64,000 nt of DNA. Source: Trachythela sp. YZ-2020 (Eukaryota > Cnidaria > Anthozoa > Malacalcyonacea > Clavulariidae). A program made the position numbers and the translations under genes. This document shows, piece by piece, positions 1-10,506 of this stretch (position 1 is its first letter; each line of letters opens with the position of its first letter). The stretch spans positions 1,922,001 through 1,986,000 of the forward strand of contig JADLSH010000249.1 in assembly GCA_016169945.1 (NCBI GenBank), in the 5' to 3' direction. A model generated the notes under the pieces. It worked only from the letters and a program-made list of their open reading frames with translations, was not told the origin of the DNA and made no database searches.

Positions 1-500
1 CACGTTTCGGTTACTGCAACAATGTCAAGATTTTCAGCGTAAACTAAGTCTTGGAAAGATTTTAAGTTACTTGTACGCGTGCCATCTGGCAGTTTATTAA
101 GACTCTGCAAACTTTGGGCGTTGAATGATAGACAGCGTTTGGTGTTATTTAGCTTATCATTTTGGAATGCCATAGTAAAAGGGCCAGGGTTAAGATGAAC
201 GTCTCCGGATAATTTGACTAGAATCAATGCCACTGATGCATTTACAAAGAGGCGGGCACCGTGAATCAGTAGAGTGTTATTTGTTAGTGGTTGCGTTTTA
301 ACACTAGGTTGACGTTTGCTGCAGTATGATGGTAGTTTCACGGTGGCAGTCTCTTTGTGAACGTGAAAGACAGAGCAATTCGTGTCCCAGGGCAAGTTAG
401 AAAGTTTGTTTATATTTGTTGCTAATTCACCGAGTATGAGATAAAGGTACAGAATCAAACAAACGCCACGAGAAGTTAAAAGGCCACCGACGACTGCCAT
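1..500 (-). CDS. Non-LTR retrotransposon ORF2, N-terminal part (runs off window) with 2A-like motif
   Basis: An open frame begins with ATG at 498-500 on the minus strand and stays open to the window edge, about 166 codons. It opens with a hydrophobic, signal-like segment (about residues 3-24, rich in V, L, I, G). It then has a 2A-like ribosome-skipping motif, GDVHLNPGP, encoded at 180-206. Next comes the start of an apurinic-type endonuclease domain (FNAQSL..., then DIVAVTET at the edge). This order (signal-like leader, 2A, endonuclease) matches CR1/L2-type elements known from marine invertebrates. The usual acidic residue before the variable position in the 2A motif is replaced by His. The RT part lies outside the window. 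Assignment to ORF2 is confident; activity of the 2A is inference. Confidence 0.75.
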   Translation of the reverse strand, partial: MAVVGGLLTSRGVCLILYLYLILGELATNINKLSNLPWDTNCSVFHVHKETATVKLPSYCSKRQPSVKTQPLTNNTLLIHGARLFVNASVALILVKLSGDVHLNPGPFTMAFQNDKLNNTKRCLSFNAQSLQSLNKLPDGTRTSNLKSFQDLVYAENLDIVAVTET

Positions 501-1050
501 GATTGCGTGATTAGATCCGCATTTGATGATAAGTCTAAGTGTCAGGTGTCGAAAATGTTATTGCCTTAATATCAGGGAAAACGCCGTCCTGAGAAATGTA
601 GAAATCCAAATAAAAAATCTATCCAAATAGGTTCATGAGCTAGATAAAAGTAGAGCGATTCCACGAGGAGAGCGCCAGTATTTAGAGTTGTGTAAATTGA
701 AAAAACTTGAGTTTGAGTTGAAAAAACTTGCCAACCTTGTCAATATATTAGACCATAGACTATCCAGAAGACAGGGACTGGAAACGCTGGGCAAAGCGCT
801 AATGTTGCTGACGCGACATCCGTGATGCGCTTTTATCACGTAGTAGTTATCAGTTGCCACGGCAACCAGCCTTAATCAGAACAAAAAAAAATCATTAATA
901 TTGATTTTTTTATGTGCCCTTAAGCACAGAGTTATTGCCAAGGTATAAGTGCGTTTTTATTTTTCCATTTTGACTATAAATATTAATCATAATTCCAGTT
1001 TTGTCGTAGCATGTACATCAAATGGCGCACGTAAAAAGCATCCGTACATA
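501..1050. other. Intergenic stretch with a degraded exon-like fragment
   Basis: No intact gene is seen. At 766-830 a plus-strand stretch resembles part of the exon at 63121-63317 (same PEDR-W-R and NVADAT coding blocks), but it is interrupted and not spliced sensibly. The same 34 bases around 766-799 recur inverted at 2665-2699. Confidence 0.45.
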
Positions 1051-1059
1051 AGTAGTTTC

Positions 1060-2620
1060 CTTTCAAACCCTGGAACTTGACGAGAAGGCTATCACTTGTC
1101 TTTTATAACATATATTTATCATCTCATATGCAATGTTAATGCAAGTAGGGTAGTTACAACTTTGTGCGATTTGCCAATCTTGTACAAACGAGGTTTTTTG
1201 ACTCTTCTGTTTGCACGACTACGAGAGGATCGCAATTTATGTTGTCCTCACTTCAAACCCTGTAACTTCACTTTATATATATTTCAGGACTTCACATTTA
1301 CATATTTTAAACAAGAATAAAAATATCGATGCAACTATCGACTTTTCAAACTTTTTGATGGTTTAACAAAGCTAAAAACCACCATTGAATGCGTGCGTTC
1401 CCTTTTTGACTACAAAAATGTCGCCATTGTTGTTGTTAGTGTATGCACCTACTTCAAACCCTGTAACTTCACTTCAAATAAATTTCAAGACTTCTCATTT
1501 ACATATTTTAAACAAGAATAGAAATGACGATGCAACTATCGCTTTTTCAAAGTTCTCTTGGATTTAATAAAGCAAAAAATCACCTTTGAATGCATGCGTA
1601 TTATTTTGAACCGCCTTCGTTGTTGTTTCTGTACATACTTACTTCAAACCCTGTAACTTAATTTTAAATATATTTCAGGGTTTCTTATCTATATATATTG
1701 AACAAAAATAGAAATGTGAATGCAGCTATCGCTATTTCAAACTTCTCCTGGGTCTAACAAAACAAAAAATCACTTTCGAGTGCATGCGTATTATTTTGAA
1801 ATACAAAAAGCTCGCCATTGTTGTTGTTTCTGTACACACCTACTTCAAACCCTGTAACTTCACTTTAAGTATATTTCAGGGTTTCTTATCTATATATAAT
1901 GAACAAAAATATAAATGTCAATGCAGCTATCGCTTTTTTAAACTTCTATTGGCTTTAACAAAGCAAAAAATCACCTTTGAGTGCATGCGTATTATTTTGA
2001 ACTACAAAAACTAGCCATTGTTGTTGTCGCTGTACACACCTACTTCAAACCCTGTAACTTTACTTTGAATATATTTCAGGGTTTTCAATTTATATATATT
2101 GACAAAAATATAAATGTCAATGCAGCTATCGCCTTTTCAAAGTTCTATTGGGATTACCAAAGCCAAAGATCACCTTTGAATGCATGCGTATTATTTTGAA
2201 CTACAAAAACTAGCCATTGTTGTTGTCGCTGTACACACCTACTTCAAACCCTGTAACTTTACTTTGAATATATTTCAGGGTTTTCAATTTATATATATTG
2301 ACAAAAATATAAATGTCAATGCAGCTATCGCCTTTTCAAAGTTCTATTGGGATTACCAAAGCCAAAGATCACCTTTGAATGCATGCGTATTATTTTGAAC
2401 TACAAAAACTAGCCATTGTTGTTGTCGCTGTACACACCTACTTCAAACCCTGTAACTTTGCTTTGAATATATTTCAGGGTTTTCAATTTATATATATTGA
2501 CAAAAATATAAATGTCAATGCAGCTATCGCCTTTTCAAAGTTCTATTGGGAGTACCAAAGCCAAAGATCACCTTTGAATGCGTGCGTATTATTTCGAACT
2601 ACAAAAACACTCGCCATTGA
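1060..2620. repeat. ~199-bp tandem satellite, about eight copies
   Basis: The marker 'cttcaaaccctgtaactt' recurs at about 1251, 1452, 1642, 1843, 2043, 2242 and 2441, with a degenerate copy near 1064. That gives a period of 190-201 bp, close to 199 bp. The last three units are nearly identical; the left ones are diverged and shortened. Each unit can be translated for ~70 codons, but the frame exists only because the unit repeats without stops, so I do not call a gene. Confidence 0.9.
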
Positions 2621-2639
2621 CATTGTTGTTCTACAGGCC

Positions 2640-2705
2640 GTATCACGGACAGCACGCGCAAAACAATGGCGTTTCCAGTCCCTGTCTTCTGGATAGTCTA
2701 TGATT
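2640..2705 (-). other. Inverted copy of exon-like fragment
   Basis: The minus strand repeats the sequence seen on the plus strand at 766-799 (catagactatccagaagaca and on). It is related to the exon at 63121-63317. It caps the right end of the satellite block, so the satellite lies between two inverted copies of this fragment. Confidence 0.6.
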
Positions 2706-2904
2706 AGACCGAATAGACTTGTGTGCACGCGCGCGAGCGTCACGCGAGCATGAAAGGAAAGAAAGATTTTCACGCGCGCGTGTTTTCAAGCTTTATCAAG
2801 TAAATGTATCAAAGAAAAGCTTTCAGAAAAGATTAAAAACCCGAATTTTTGGGCCGCCTATGGTCGTATGAACTTGTATGTACCTGAATGTCAGTCGTAT
2901 TTCG

Positions 2905-3090
2905 AAAATTCACTCGTCTGTAGTCGTCTAGACTCGTCTGTAGTCGTCTAGACTCGTCTGTTACTCGTCTGTAGTCATCTGCATGTTACTTGTCTGTCAC
3001 TCGTCTGTTACTCGTCTGTAGTCGTCTGTTACTCGTCTGTAGTCGTCTGTCACTCGTCTGTACTCGTCTGTTACTCGTCTGTCATTCCGG
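2905..3090. repeat. Minisatellite of CTCGTCTGT(A/T)GT/A units
   Basis: About fifteen short imperfect copies of 'actcgtctgt' alternating with 'agtcgtctgt' are arranged head to tail. The array abuts the left arm of the long inverted repeat that follows. Confidence 0.85.
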
Positions 3091-3110
3091 TGTAGTTTTA
3101 GAATAGATCG

Positions 3111-4670
3111 GATTTTCACTGGTCACCAAAATCTCGAGAATTCCAGGGGGAATGTATGTTTATTTCCAAGAAATAAATTTTTAATAGTCTCTCCGACCCT
3201 CAATGCTTAAAGCATTTAGTTTTTATGTCCACAAAGTTGTGGCTGAGTTGATGCTGATATATTAATTGGAGACAATCACTACATAAATAAGTCTTTTGTC
3301 AAACGCAAAGACGAGATTATGAAGAACGACCGACGATGTTAATTTATAAATGCAATATTATTGCTATCGTATCTTCATTAGATATCGATCGTATCTAATT
3401 TTATTGCTATCGTAGTAGGCTCACTATAAATGGCGAACGTTTCAACTTTGGAATTCGTGTGTAAACAATATGAGTTTGTGATATAAAAGTCTTAAAAGAA
3501 AATTTCTCTAAACACTCCAGATGGCAATTTTTTCCTTTAAAATCTATTAACAGAACGTCTCAAGAAATCGTCATTCTTCTCACAAAGTAGAAAAATTATG
3601 TTAGTAATAAACTAAAAGCATGTTCAATATATCATTAAATAAATGTATAAAGTTTATTAAAAGGTTATAGCCTTATAGGGGATGTCCTTCAATATATAAA
3701 TGCCTGTATATATAATATATACAAACACTGGTTGATGATAACAATCTACGGATGGGGTCAGGACCTGGGGGCAGTGGCGTCGTGGGTCCCATGTTTTAGG
3801 GGGGGGCCAAGCTCAGCATTTTCCGACAATATTCGGAAAAAAACTTATTGTTTTTGTTGTCGACGGGGGGGGGGAGAGGGGGGTTGAAGGAGGAGGTTTA
3901 AAAAAAATTTCCCGGACTATACTGTTCATACAGGCAAATACCGACAATGTATACTAATGTTGTTCAATTGTAGAAATATTACCTATGTATATGTATGAAA
4001 TATTAGCTATTCTATTAACTTATATTCTGAAAACGTAAACTGAGTCTCATATCCGATATTTCAGCAACATGTTTTCGCATTTGTATATGCATACCTTTCA
4101 CCATTAAGATTCCGACAACATAACAAATGTCCAATTTTCCGACGGGTCTCAACGATAGGGGGGGCCATGGCCCCCCCTGGCCCCCCCGGCCACGGCGCCA
4201 CTGCCTGGGGGCGTTAAGGACTGCATATCAGGCTGCCTACATTTTGCATCCCCACCTATGGCCGAGGATGTTTACTTGAAAAAGATCGAAATGAATTGAA
4301 AGAAATGGCAAATAGTTACAAATTAAAAGTTGAAACGTTCGCCATTTATAGTGAGCCTACTCACCGTCACCACAGACATCGCATAATGTTGAAGATACGA
4401 TAGTAATAAATTTGCATTTATAAATTAACATCGTCGGTCGTTCTTCATAATCTCGTGTTTGCGTTTGACAAAAGACTTATATTTATGTAGTGATTGTCTC
4501 CAATATATCAGCATCAACTCAGCCACAACTTTGAGGACATAAAAACTAAATGCTTTAAGCATTGATGGTCGGAGAGACTGTTCTTCCAGTTGAAATACTC
4601 CGCCATTTTCTTTGAAATAAACAACATCCCCCCATTGAATTCCCGAGATTTTGGAGACCAGTGAAAGTCC
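3111..4670. mobile_element. Long-inverted-repeat element (~1.56 kb, non-autonomous)
   Basis: Arms at about 3111-3450 and 4324-4670 are inverted copies of ~340 bp. They pair from 'gattttcactgg' at the outer left with 'ccagtgaaagtcc' at the outer right, inward to 'gcgaacgtttcaac' / 'gttgaaacgttcgc'. A few indels separate the arms. There is no coding capacity in between. A hAT-like element is nested in the centre. Tandem arrays lie outside both arms (2905-3090 and 4673-4905), which may be subterminal repeats. I could not define a target duplication. Confidence 0.7.
3772..4203. mobile_element. Non-autonomous hAT element (432 bp) with 8-bp target duplication
   Basis: Ends are CAGTGGCG...CGCCACTG, the usual hAT-style terminus. 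The perfect 8-bp direct duplication CCTGGGGG flanks it at 3764-3771 and 4204-4211. The interior is G/C-homopolymer rich near both ends, without an ORF. Confidence 0.85.
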
Positions 4671-4672
4671 AT

Positions 4673-4905
4673 GTTTTACTATTCGGTCCAGTGTCTTACT
4701 AATCGGGCCTTAATGAGTCCAGTCCATGTTTTACTAATCGGACCTTAACGAGTCCAGTCCATGTTTTACTAATCGGGCCTTAACGAGTCCAGTCCATGTT
4801 TTACTAATCGGGTCTTAATGAGCCCAGTCCACGTATTAATAATAAGTCCAGTCCATGTTTTACTAATCGGTCCAGTCCAGGTTTTACAAGTCCAGTCCAG
4901 TCCAG
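4673..4905. repeat. Minisatellite of ~25-26-bp 'gtccagtccatgttttacta' units
   Basis: Roughly eight imperfect copies of a unit containing 'agtccagtccatgtttt' followed by 'actaatcgg' run head to tail next to the right arm of the long inverted repeat. Confidence 0.85.
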
Positions 4906-4967
4906 CTTTTACTATATGCCGTAAATATTCAATTAAATATTTTTGAAATGTGCATGTAATTTTACTA

Positions 4968-5076
4968 AAACAATTATTCACCTTAGGCTCGGTGAATATC
5001 GGCGAATGAAAACCTCGACTTCGTCTCGGCTTTTATTCACCGATATTCACCTCGCCTTCGGCGAATAATTGTTAAA
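4968..5076. repeat. Fold-back palindrome (~109 bp)
   Basis: The sequence 'acaattattcacc...ggtgaatatcgg' pairs with 'ccgatattcacc...gaataattgt', forming a nearly complete hairpin around a short centre. It looks like a small fold-back MITE. Confidence 0.75.
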
Positions 5077-5099
5077 TAACCCTTAACCTAACCTTTATC

Positions 5100-5300
5100 C
5101 TAACCTTAATCAATTTTACCAAGATCATGACAAGATCATACCAAGACCTTGTCTAAATCTTGCCATGATCGTGCAAGATCATGCCAAAATTCTGCAAGAC
5201 CGTGCCAATTCTTGGAATATCTTGCCATGTTCTTGCCTAGCCTGCGGGCAGTCCCATGACATCGCCAAACGATGTATGAAGTTACTTCAGTTTTTGCAGG
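5100..5300. repeat. Degenerate 'caagatcatgcc' minisatellite
   Basis: About ten imperfect 12-15 nt copies with consensus near 'caagatcatgcc' are visible. Confidence 0.6.
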
Positions 5301-6050
5301 ATTTTGGCAAGATTTGAACTCCTGTGTTCAATACTCAGTTTCATGTTTTCCCATCTTGAAGATCAAGTTTGTATATATCCTGGATTTTTTTGTTATATGC
5401 ATTCACGAATCATGACTTGAAAGTTGATCGGTCTTTTTATTGCATCCTCTCATATTTGACATTGGGAACATCTCTATTGTAGGTAAATAGCAAAAATGGG
5501 TTTAAAACAATCAAAACCGGAAGAGTGAAGCCCTGTCTTTTATATAGACTATATTATATAAAATATGTCTTTCAGCTGCCCAATGCCAACTCTATACAAA
5601 ACTAACCGTTTTGTTGAAGTTATGTCAGTTTCTGATATAATTGTTTACTTGGCATTTTTTATCATACTCCTTTGCATTGTAAGGATATCGTCTTGGTAAC
5701 TCCTTTTTACCCTAAATTGAGAAATATGAAGTATTTCTCATGTATAGAAAAGTTGTGTGTAAATATATGCAAATTCAGATACCTGGTCAACTATAAGATC
5801 GCGCAGCATGACATAATTTATACCAACAATCCTAATCAATTTTACTTTAAGATTTTGATTCAATAGGGTTCTCACCACAATTCTACCACCAATACTTATC
5901 CTAGTATACTAACGCTTTTTCTAACACTTATCCTAATCCTAACCTTAATCCTAATGTCGTACTTTCGAGATGGAGGTATGGGTAATTGACTGATTGGCAT
6001 CAGCTGCGCAAACGTTTCTATTAGCTTTATTTTTTGCTTATTTATACTTT
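5301..6050. other. AT-rich intergenic stretch
   Basis: No supportable gene or RNA. A short 'cctaaccttaatcctaa' simple tract sits at about 5925-5960. Confidence 0.4.
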
Positions 6051-6059
6051 TTGTTCAAT

Positions 6060-6800
6060 TCACACCAGACAACATACCTTCAAAAAACAGAAACAAATAT
6101 TCAGACAAGGAAATAAACTGAGAAACGAAGAAACGAACAAGCAAACTGACAAATAAACAACGTAAACTTAAACTTAAAACAAGCGAAGAGACAAATAGGA
6201 AATAGGAAAACAAACGCACAAACAAACAAACAGAAACACAAACAACATAACAAACAATTAATCTTCTTTCTCTTAAAATACAAAGAAATGAACAAGCAGA
6301 GAAATAAATAAACAAAAACCAAAGCATTCAAGTACTTTAACTTCTTCTAAAATATAGGAAACAGTAAAAATTGCAGCGAACACGGACAGCTTTTAAACAA
6401 CGGAACTACGGTGATGAACCCACAAAAAGGATTAAAAATGAACGATTTTTCTCGCCAATGTAGCACCGAGACAATTTTTGAAGTTAGATCACAGAAACAA
6501 ACGTGCATGTGGTAAAATAGCAGTAAATATACATATACCAGTGAAGAAAGTCAAACTTAGAGCCAAAGATAGTGCTGACAATTCTGAGGTTTTTCTATTT
6601 GGAAATTTTTCTTGGAAAAATTATGACTTCAGGTAATATACGTCGGATTGGTTCGTCTTTGGCTACGTCATCACTAATGGTTAGTAAATCAGAGCTAAGG
6701 AATTCTACGGCGAGTTTATCCCAAATAAGGTTGGTAAAAATTGGCACATGTATTTCCGAGCCGCGCTTAGTACATGCCGCCAAGACTGGCTCTAAGATGT
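6060..6800 (+). pseudogene. Inverted truncated duplicate of the exon at 8916-9472
   Basis: The plus strand at about 6455-6800 matches the minus-strand exon 8916-9472: first a 'CSTETIFEVR'-like block, then the block 'aaggaattctacggcgag' and the 'aataaggttggtaaaa' splice-donor region. Between them most of the Ig-like part is deleted, and the frame stops soon after the CSTET block. Its upstream A/C-rich tract (6060-6330, 'aacaaacaaac') corresponds to the T/G-rich tract beyond the functional copy (9490-9640). The whole therefore looks like an inverted segmental duplication whose left copy decayed. Confidence 0.65.
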
Positions 6801-7264
6801 AAGGATAGCTCCGGCCCGAGCTTAGTGTATACAGTACTTCGCGAACCTCACACTTCCTAAAGAAAAAATCAACAAACTTGGACTTTTTAAGCACAATATT
6901 ATTGATCTAGCCAACCAAACAGTAGAACTGTTAACGCAAAGAGGCAGATACTTGTTCAGCGTGGAAATGGTTTTCTAGGATTGGTTCTTGATCCAATCTT
7001 AGAATTCCTGCAGAATTAATATAGAACGAGTCAGCATCAAACTCATTTCCTCATTCCAACTATGGATAGCAACAAAGGAACATCTCCGATCCATCGGCGC
7101 GTTCAGATATACTCCCGGCGTATAAATGACAAGGTTGATAAATACAAAGCTGAATAAATCCTTCACTCCATTCTCACATCTACGGACAATTTGACGTGGA
7201 ATGCAAAAGAAGAAATTGTATACAAAGGGCAAATATACGCTGGACAAATGTTGTAGGGCTTTTA

Positions 7265-7309
<45 letters not shown>

Positions 7310-7991
7310 GCGGACGTATCCGATATAGAATTCACAATGCTCCGCCATTAATGTTTAAATGTATCCATAATTTGATTTGGTATAGGAGACGCGCGGTAAA
7401 ATCCAATTGAACAAAAGCGCGAATCGGAAATTGGCTACTTGATACACGGATGCAGAATGAGTCACGGCAAGACGATACACACAGACTGAGGATTCACATT
7501 CGTCTGAAGATATGGATACAAAGTGTAACAATTGCGAAAATTGTTTACACATATCCCAATTGCGTTTACTCGAACAGATGTTTACTCGAGTTGTACCGGG
7601 TGTAACTGTATGATTTAAGACATTTGAGATTATCGACTGTGCAAAGATGATAATTGATTGAAAATACTAAAATTTTACACATTGCAGTCCGTGGACTGTA
7701 TTACGTGCAAGCTAATTACAATTTAGATAATACATTATTAATATATGTTTAAAATACGTGATATTTGATCAATACAGGCTATATAATAGTTTTCGCTTAC
7801 CTCAAGGTATCCACTACAGCCTGTTTCACGCAATAAGCGATCTATTGAACAGACGCTCTTTCATCGTCAATTATTTTTCAAATCTGTCGACTACCTGACG
7901 ACTACATGCAATAATATTCAACGGCTGAAACTTGTGAAAATAAAATTTTAACATAAGAGAGCGTCAGATCCATTACATGCATCAAATATAC
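6801..7991. other. Intronic/intergenic stretch with a (TCA)n microsatellite
   Basis: At about 7267-7309 there is an uninterrupted run of ~14 TCA trinucleotides. Otherwise I see no gene. The region may be intron of the minus-strand gene whose exons are at 7992-8242 and 8916-9472. Confidence 0.5.
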
Positions 7992-8242
7992 CTTCTTTTA
8001 ATTTCTTCATTTCCTCTCCATCAGGAGAACGTGTGCTGCTAGGCAAAACGTGAGACGTTGTTGGCGAAGCTTTTATAGATGTCGAAGTCTTCAAGGCATC
8101 ACCTTCTTTTATTGACGACGTCGTCGGCGCTGGTTCGGTTGGGAGACTAGATGTGGCAAGAACTGAACTCTTTGGAGTGATTATGATTCCAGTGTAGAAG
8201 GGGATTGAAGTTTGGAAAGGTTGTGGAGTTACCACGGTGGAG
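7992..8242 (-). CDS. Host exon: Ser/Thr/Pro-rich stalk
   Basis: On the minus strand a canonical acceptor (ctattttag) precedes 8242 and a donor (gaag/gtatat) follows 7992. The exon encodes a low-complexity segment dominated by S, T and P (TSSLPTEPAPTTSS and similar) ending EEMKKLKEG. Such segments are typical of O-glycosylated stalks of cell-surface proteins. It continues the Thr/Ser-rich end of the upstream exon 8916-9472, so both probably belong to one gene on this strand. No catalytic or family motif is visible. Confidence 0.55.
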
Positions 8243-8335
8243 CTAAAATAGATGGAAAAAATGTATTAACAATAATAGCAATAACAATAATAACAATAAT
8301 TTAAAAGTACAGAATCCATAAAGTAGCTTAATAAT

Positions 8336-8770
8336 CTATACTGGATAGCTCTATCAGTTCTAAACTGTTCCTCCTAGAGATCCAGTAAGAGTCATCTCTT
8401 ATTGATCCAGTGATATTACTAGAGGAGGAAACCTAAACTAAACTAACTTTATCTATACTGGCCGGATAGCGCTGTAAAATCCATCTCTTACTCAGGTGCA
8501 GTGTTACTACAAGAGGAAACTTAAACTAGGCTAACTTTATTTATACTGGACATTTCTATCAGTTCTAAACTGTTCTCCCTAGAGGTCCTGCAAGAGCCAT
8601 CTTCTATCGCTCCAGAGAAAATCTGCGGTAGTTCATAAACTTAAAGTTAAACTCAACTAACTTTAATATCGTGGATAGGTCTATCAGTTCTGATCTAAAC
8701 TGTCCTCCTTAGAGGTTCAGTACGGACCAGTCCTTATAGCTTCAGTGTTAGTACAAGATGTAAAGTCAAA
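8336..8770. repeat. ~120-bp imperfect tandem repeat ('ctatcagttctaaactgt' family)
   Basis: Three to four diverged units share 'tatactggatagctctatcagttctaaactgt', 'ctagaggtccagtaagagcca' and 'aaactaaactaactttat'. Related units occur at 55870-55910 and 56650-56870, so this is a dispersed minisatellite family. It sits in the intron between two exons. Confidence 0.75.
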
Positions 8771-8821
8771 TTGCAAACATTCTTCCCTCATGCGCCCAAG
8801 ATGTCTGCAGACAACAACATA

Positions 8822-8890
8822 GTGCAGGAATCGAACCCCCGTTACTCAGGTGAAAGGCACATACACTAACCACTGTGCAATATGCCATCA
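8822..8890 (-). repeat. tRNA-derived SINE head
   Basis: On the minus strand the sequence shows a tRNA-like order: an A-box-like 'agtggttagtgt', then 'gcctttcacctgagtaacg' and a B box 'ggttcgattcc'. It lacks a convincing acceptor stem and lies in an intron, so it reads as a SINE remnant, not a tRNA gene. Confidence 0.55.
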
Positions 8891-8915
8891 CCCCGTCTTA
8901 TATGCCAACTTTTAC

Positions 8916-9472
8916 CAACCTTATTCCGGTTGAACTCGCCGTAGAATTCCTTAACACTGATTGGCTAACTATGAGTGATGACGTGGTCGAAGGCTGACCA
9001 ATCACGGACAGAGTGGTAGTGGCGAAAACTGTACTTGTGATGTGAGAAGTGAACAAACGAGTAAACACGGACGATCTAGTCACAGCTCGCCAGATAATAA
9101 AAGTTGAAGTGATAACGTTCCCAGGCAAAAATCTCATTGTAAGGGTAAACGGAAAACTACCTTCGGCTGGTACAAAGTTGAAAATAAATGTGCAGTTTTC
9201 ACCCAGTCGATTGTGAATCTTTTCGACTGATATTTCCACCGTGAAGTCCACAGTCGATCTATTCAGGCAATCTTGATGCAGTTTAATATTTGGTTTGTCT
9301 CTCTTTATTCTGCCACAGGCACATAATTCGTTATTCACATATCGCACTTCGAAGACAGTTTCGGTGCTACATGCGATTTCAAAGCTGTTCAGTGCTTTGC
9401 TTTGTGTATTGTTTATTTCCATAATGTAGATAAATTGTTTAGGTTCTCTGCATCCATGACTATGTCTTTTTC
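8916..9472 (-). CDS. Host exon: Cys-containing extracellular domain plus Thr/Ser-rich linker
   Basis: A minus-strand acceptor (atttacag) precedes 9472 and a donor (ttg/gtaaaa) follows 8916. Entered in phase, the exon is open throughout. It gives about 115 residues with paired cysteines (CSTET..., CACGR, HQDCLNRS, ENCTF) and a beta-rich pattern, compatible with a small Ig-like or related extracellular fold. This is followed by about 70 residues rich in T, S and V. The linker continues in the exon at 7992-8242. N-glycosylation sites (NNT, NRS, NCT, NST) fit a surface protein. The family is not identified. A broken inverted copy lies at 6455-6800. Confidence 0.55.
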
Positions 9473-9489
9473 CTGTAAATCAAGAGAAA

Positions 9490-9645
9490 GAAAATTAGGT
9501 TTTGAGTTTCAGTTTGGGTGTTTGGTTGGTTGGTTTGTAATTGTTTGGTTCGTTGTTTCTCAGTTCGTTTGTTATTTGTTTGAATTTGTTTGTTAGTTTG
9601 TCTATTTGTTCTTGTTTTCTGTTTGTTTCTGAGTCCGATTGTGAT
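9490..9645. repeat. T/G-rich simple tract (GTTT)n-like
   Basis: Imperfect 'gtttgtttg' runs. They mirror the A/C-rich tract at 6060-6330 in the inverted duplicate. Confidence 0.7.
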
Positions 9646-9955
9646 TAACACTAAACGTTCTCGTATCCCAAGGGTCATCGACTTAATCAGACACCTGACA
9701 CTGCTAACAATGCAATTCAATTTCTACATTCGGGCTCAGCATATATCAGGGAAACGGAATGGCATTGCAGACTCTCTTTCTCGTTTTCAGAACCAACGGT
9801 TCAGACAGTTAGCACCTCATGCAGATCCCAACCCATGTGCCATCCCGAACAACCTGCTAACGATTTAAGTAAGGATATAGAGCAATATATCAATTTGTCA
9901 TTGGCATCTTCTACCAAGCAAACATATAGCTCAGGTGAAAAACGGGAGGGCTTCT
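9645..9955 (+). pseudogene. DIRS-like retrotransposon fragment (RNase H end to tyrosine recombinase start)
   Basis: The plus frame carries IRHLTLLTMQFNFYIRAQHI, then GKRNGIADSLSRFQ and FRQLAPHADP. This is the characteristic C-terminal end of the RNase H domain in DIRS-type pol. A second segment, EQYINLSLASSTKQTYSSG, resembles the N-terminus of the DIRS tyrosine recombinase. The frame stops at 9866-9868 between the two segments and nothing more follows, so this is a short relic. Confidence 0.7.
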
Positions 9956-10506
9956 TCGTCTATGGGGAATACACATTTTGTGTATTTGTGGGGTTGAAGT
10001 CTCCAAAATGTCGACTTCATTGACCATATACTCATTATACGTCACGCATACCATATAATTAAGGCCTCTCCATAGAGGTTTCATTCCCCTTGGTCAGGTT
10101 AAGAACTGTCCAAGTGTTTCTTGGTTCAGGGTCGTCAGGAAATGGCTACCCCTGGCAAGGCTCTGCTTTATGGTCAGAACATTCAGTTCAGTCAATCAGT
10201 TTCAGCTTAGGATGTGACGTGAGTAGGTCATGATGTTTTGTCATAATATGAGTCTTCATACCTCAGAACCCCTTCTCCCACAAAAACATGTTGTTTGATT
10301 TGTGTTTTACAAATATGGTTTTATATCAACAGCTTGGGTCATTAACCTATGGCTGTCAGTTACATTTACCCGTAAAAAGCGTCAAAGAAATTTAATGAAT
10401 CTTCGCGCAAACGTTTGGGTGACTTACCATACTCAGTACCATCCCGAAATTACGACATAACGTTAAGGTTGGCAGTATGGGTTAGGATTTTTAACCTCGT
10501 GTAATC
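9956..10506. other. Stretch without recognised gene
   Basis: I see no ORF, RNA or repeat that can be supported. It may include the 5' untranslated part of the non-LTR element whose ORF1 begins at 10507. Confidence 0.35.

Noticed and set aside
1060..2620. Repeated ~70-codon frames in the satellite as a gene family
   Set aside because: The frames arise from unit repetition; there is no start context, domain or splice signal, and older units contain stops.
1060..3090. CRISPR-like array
   Set aside because: Units are contiguous satellites and minisatellites without unique spacers, and the setting is a eukaryotic genome.
8822..8890. Functional tRNA gene
   Set aside because: A- and B-box-like segments are present, but no closed acceptor stem; it lies in an intron and fits a SINE head.
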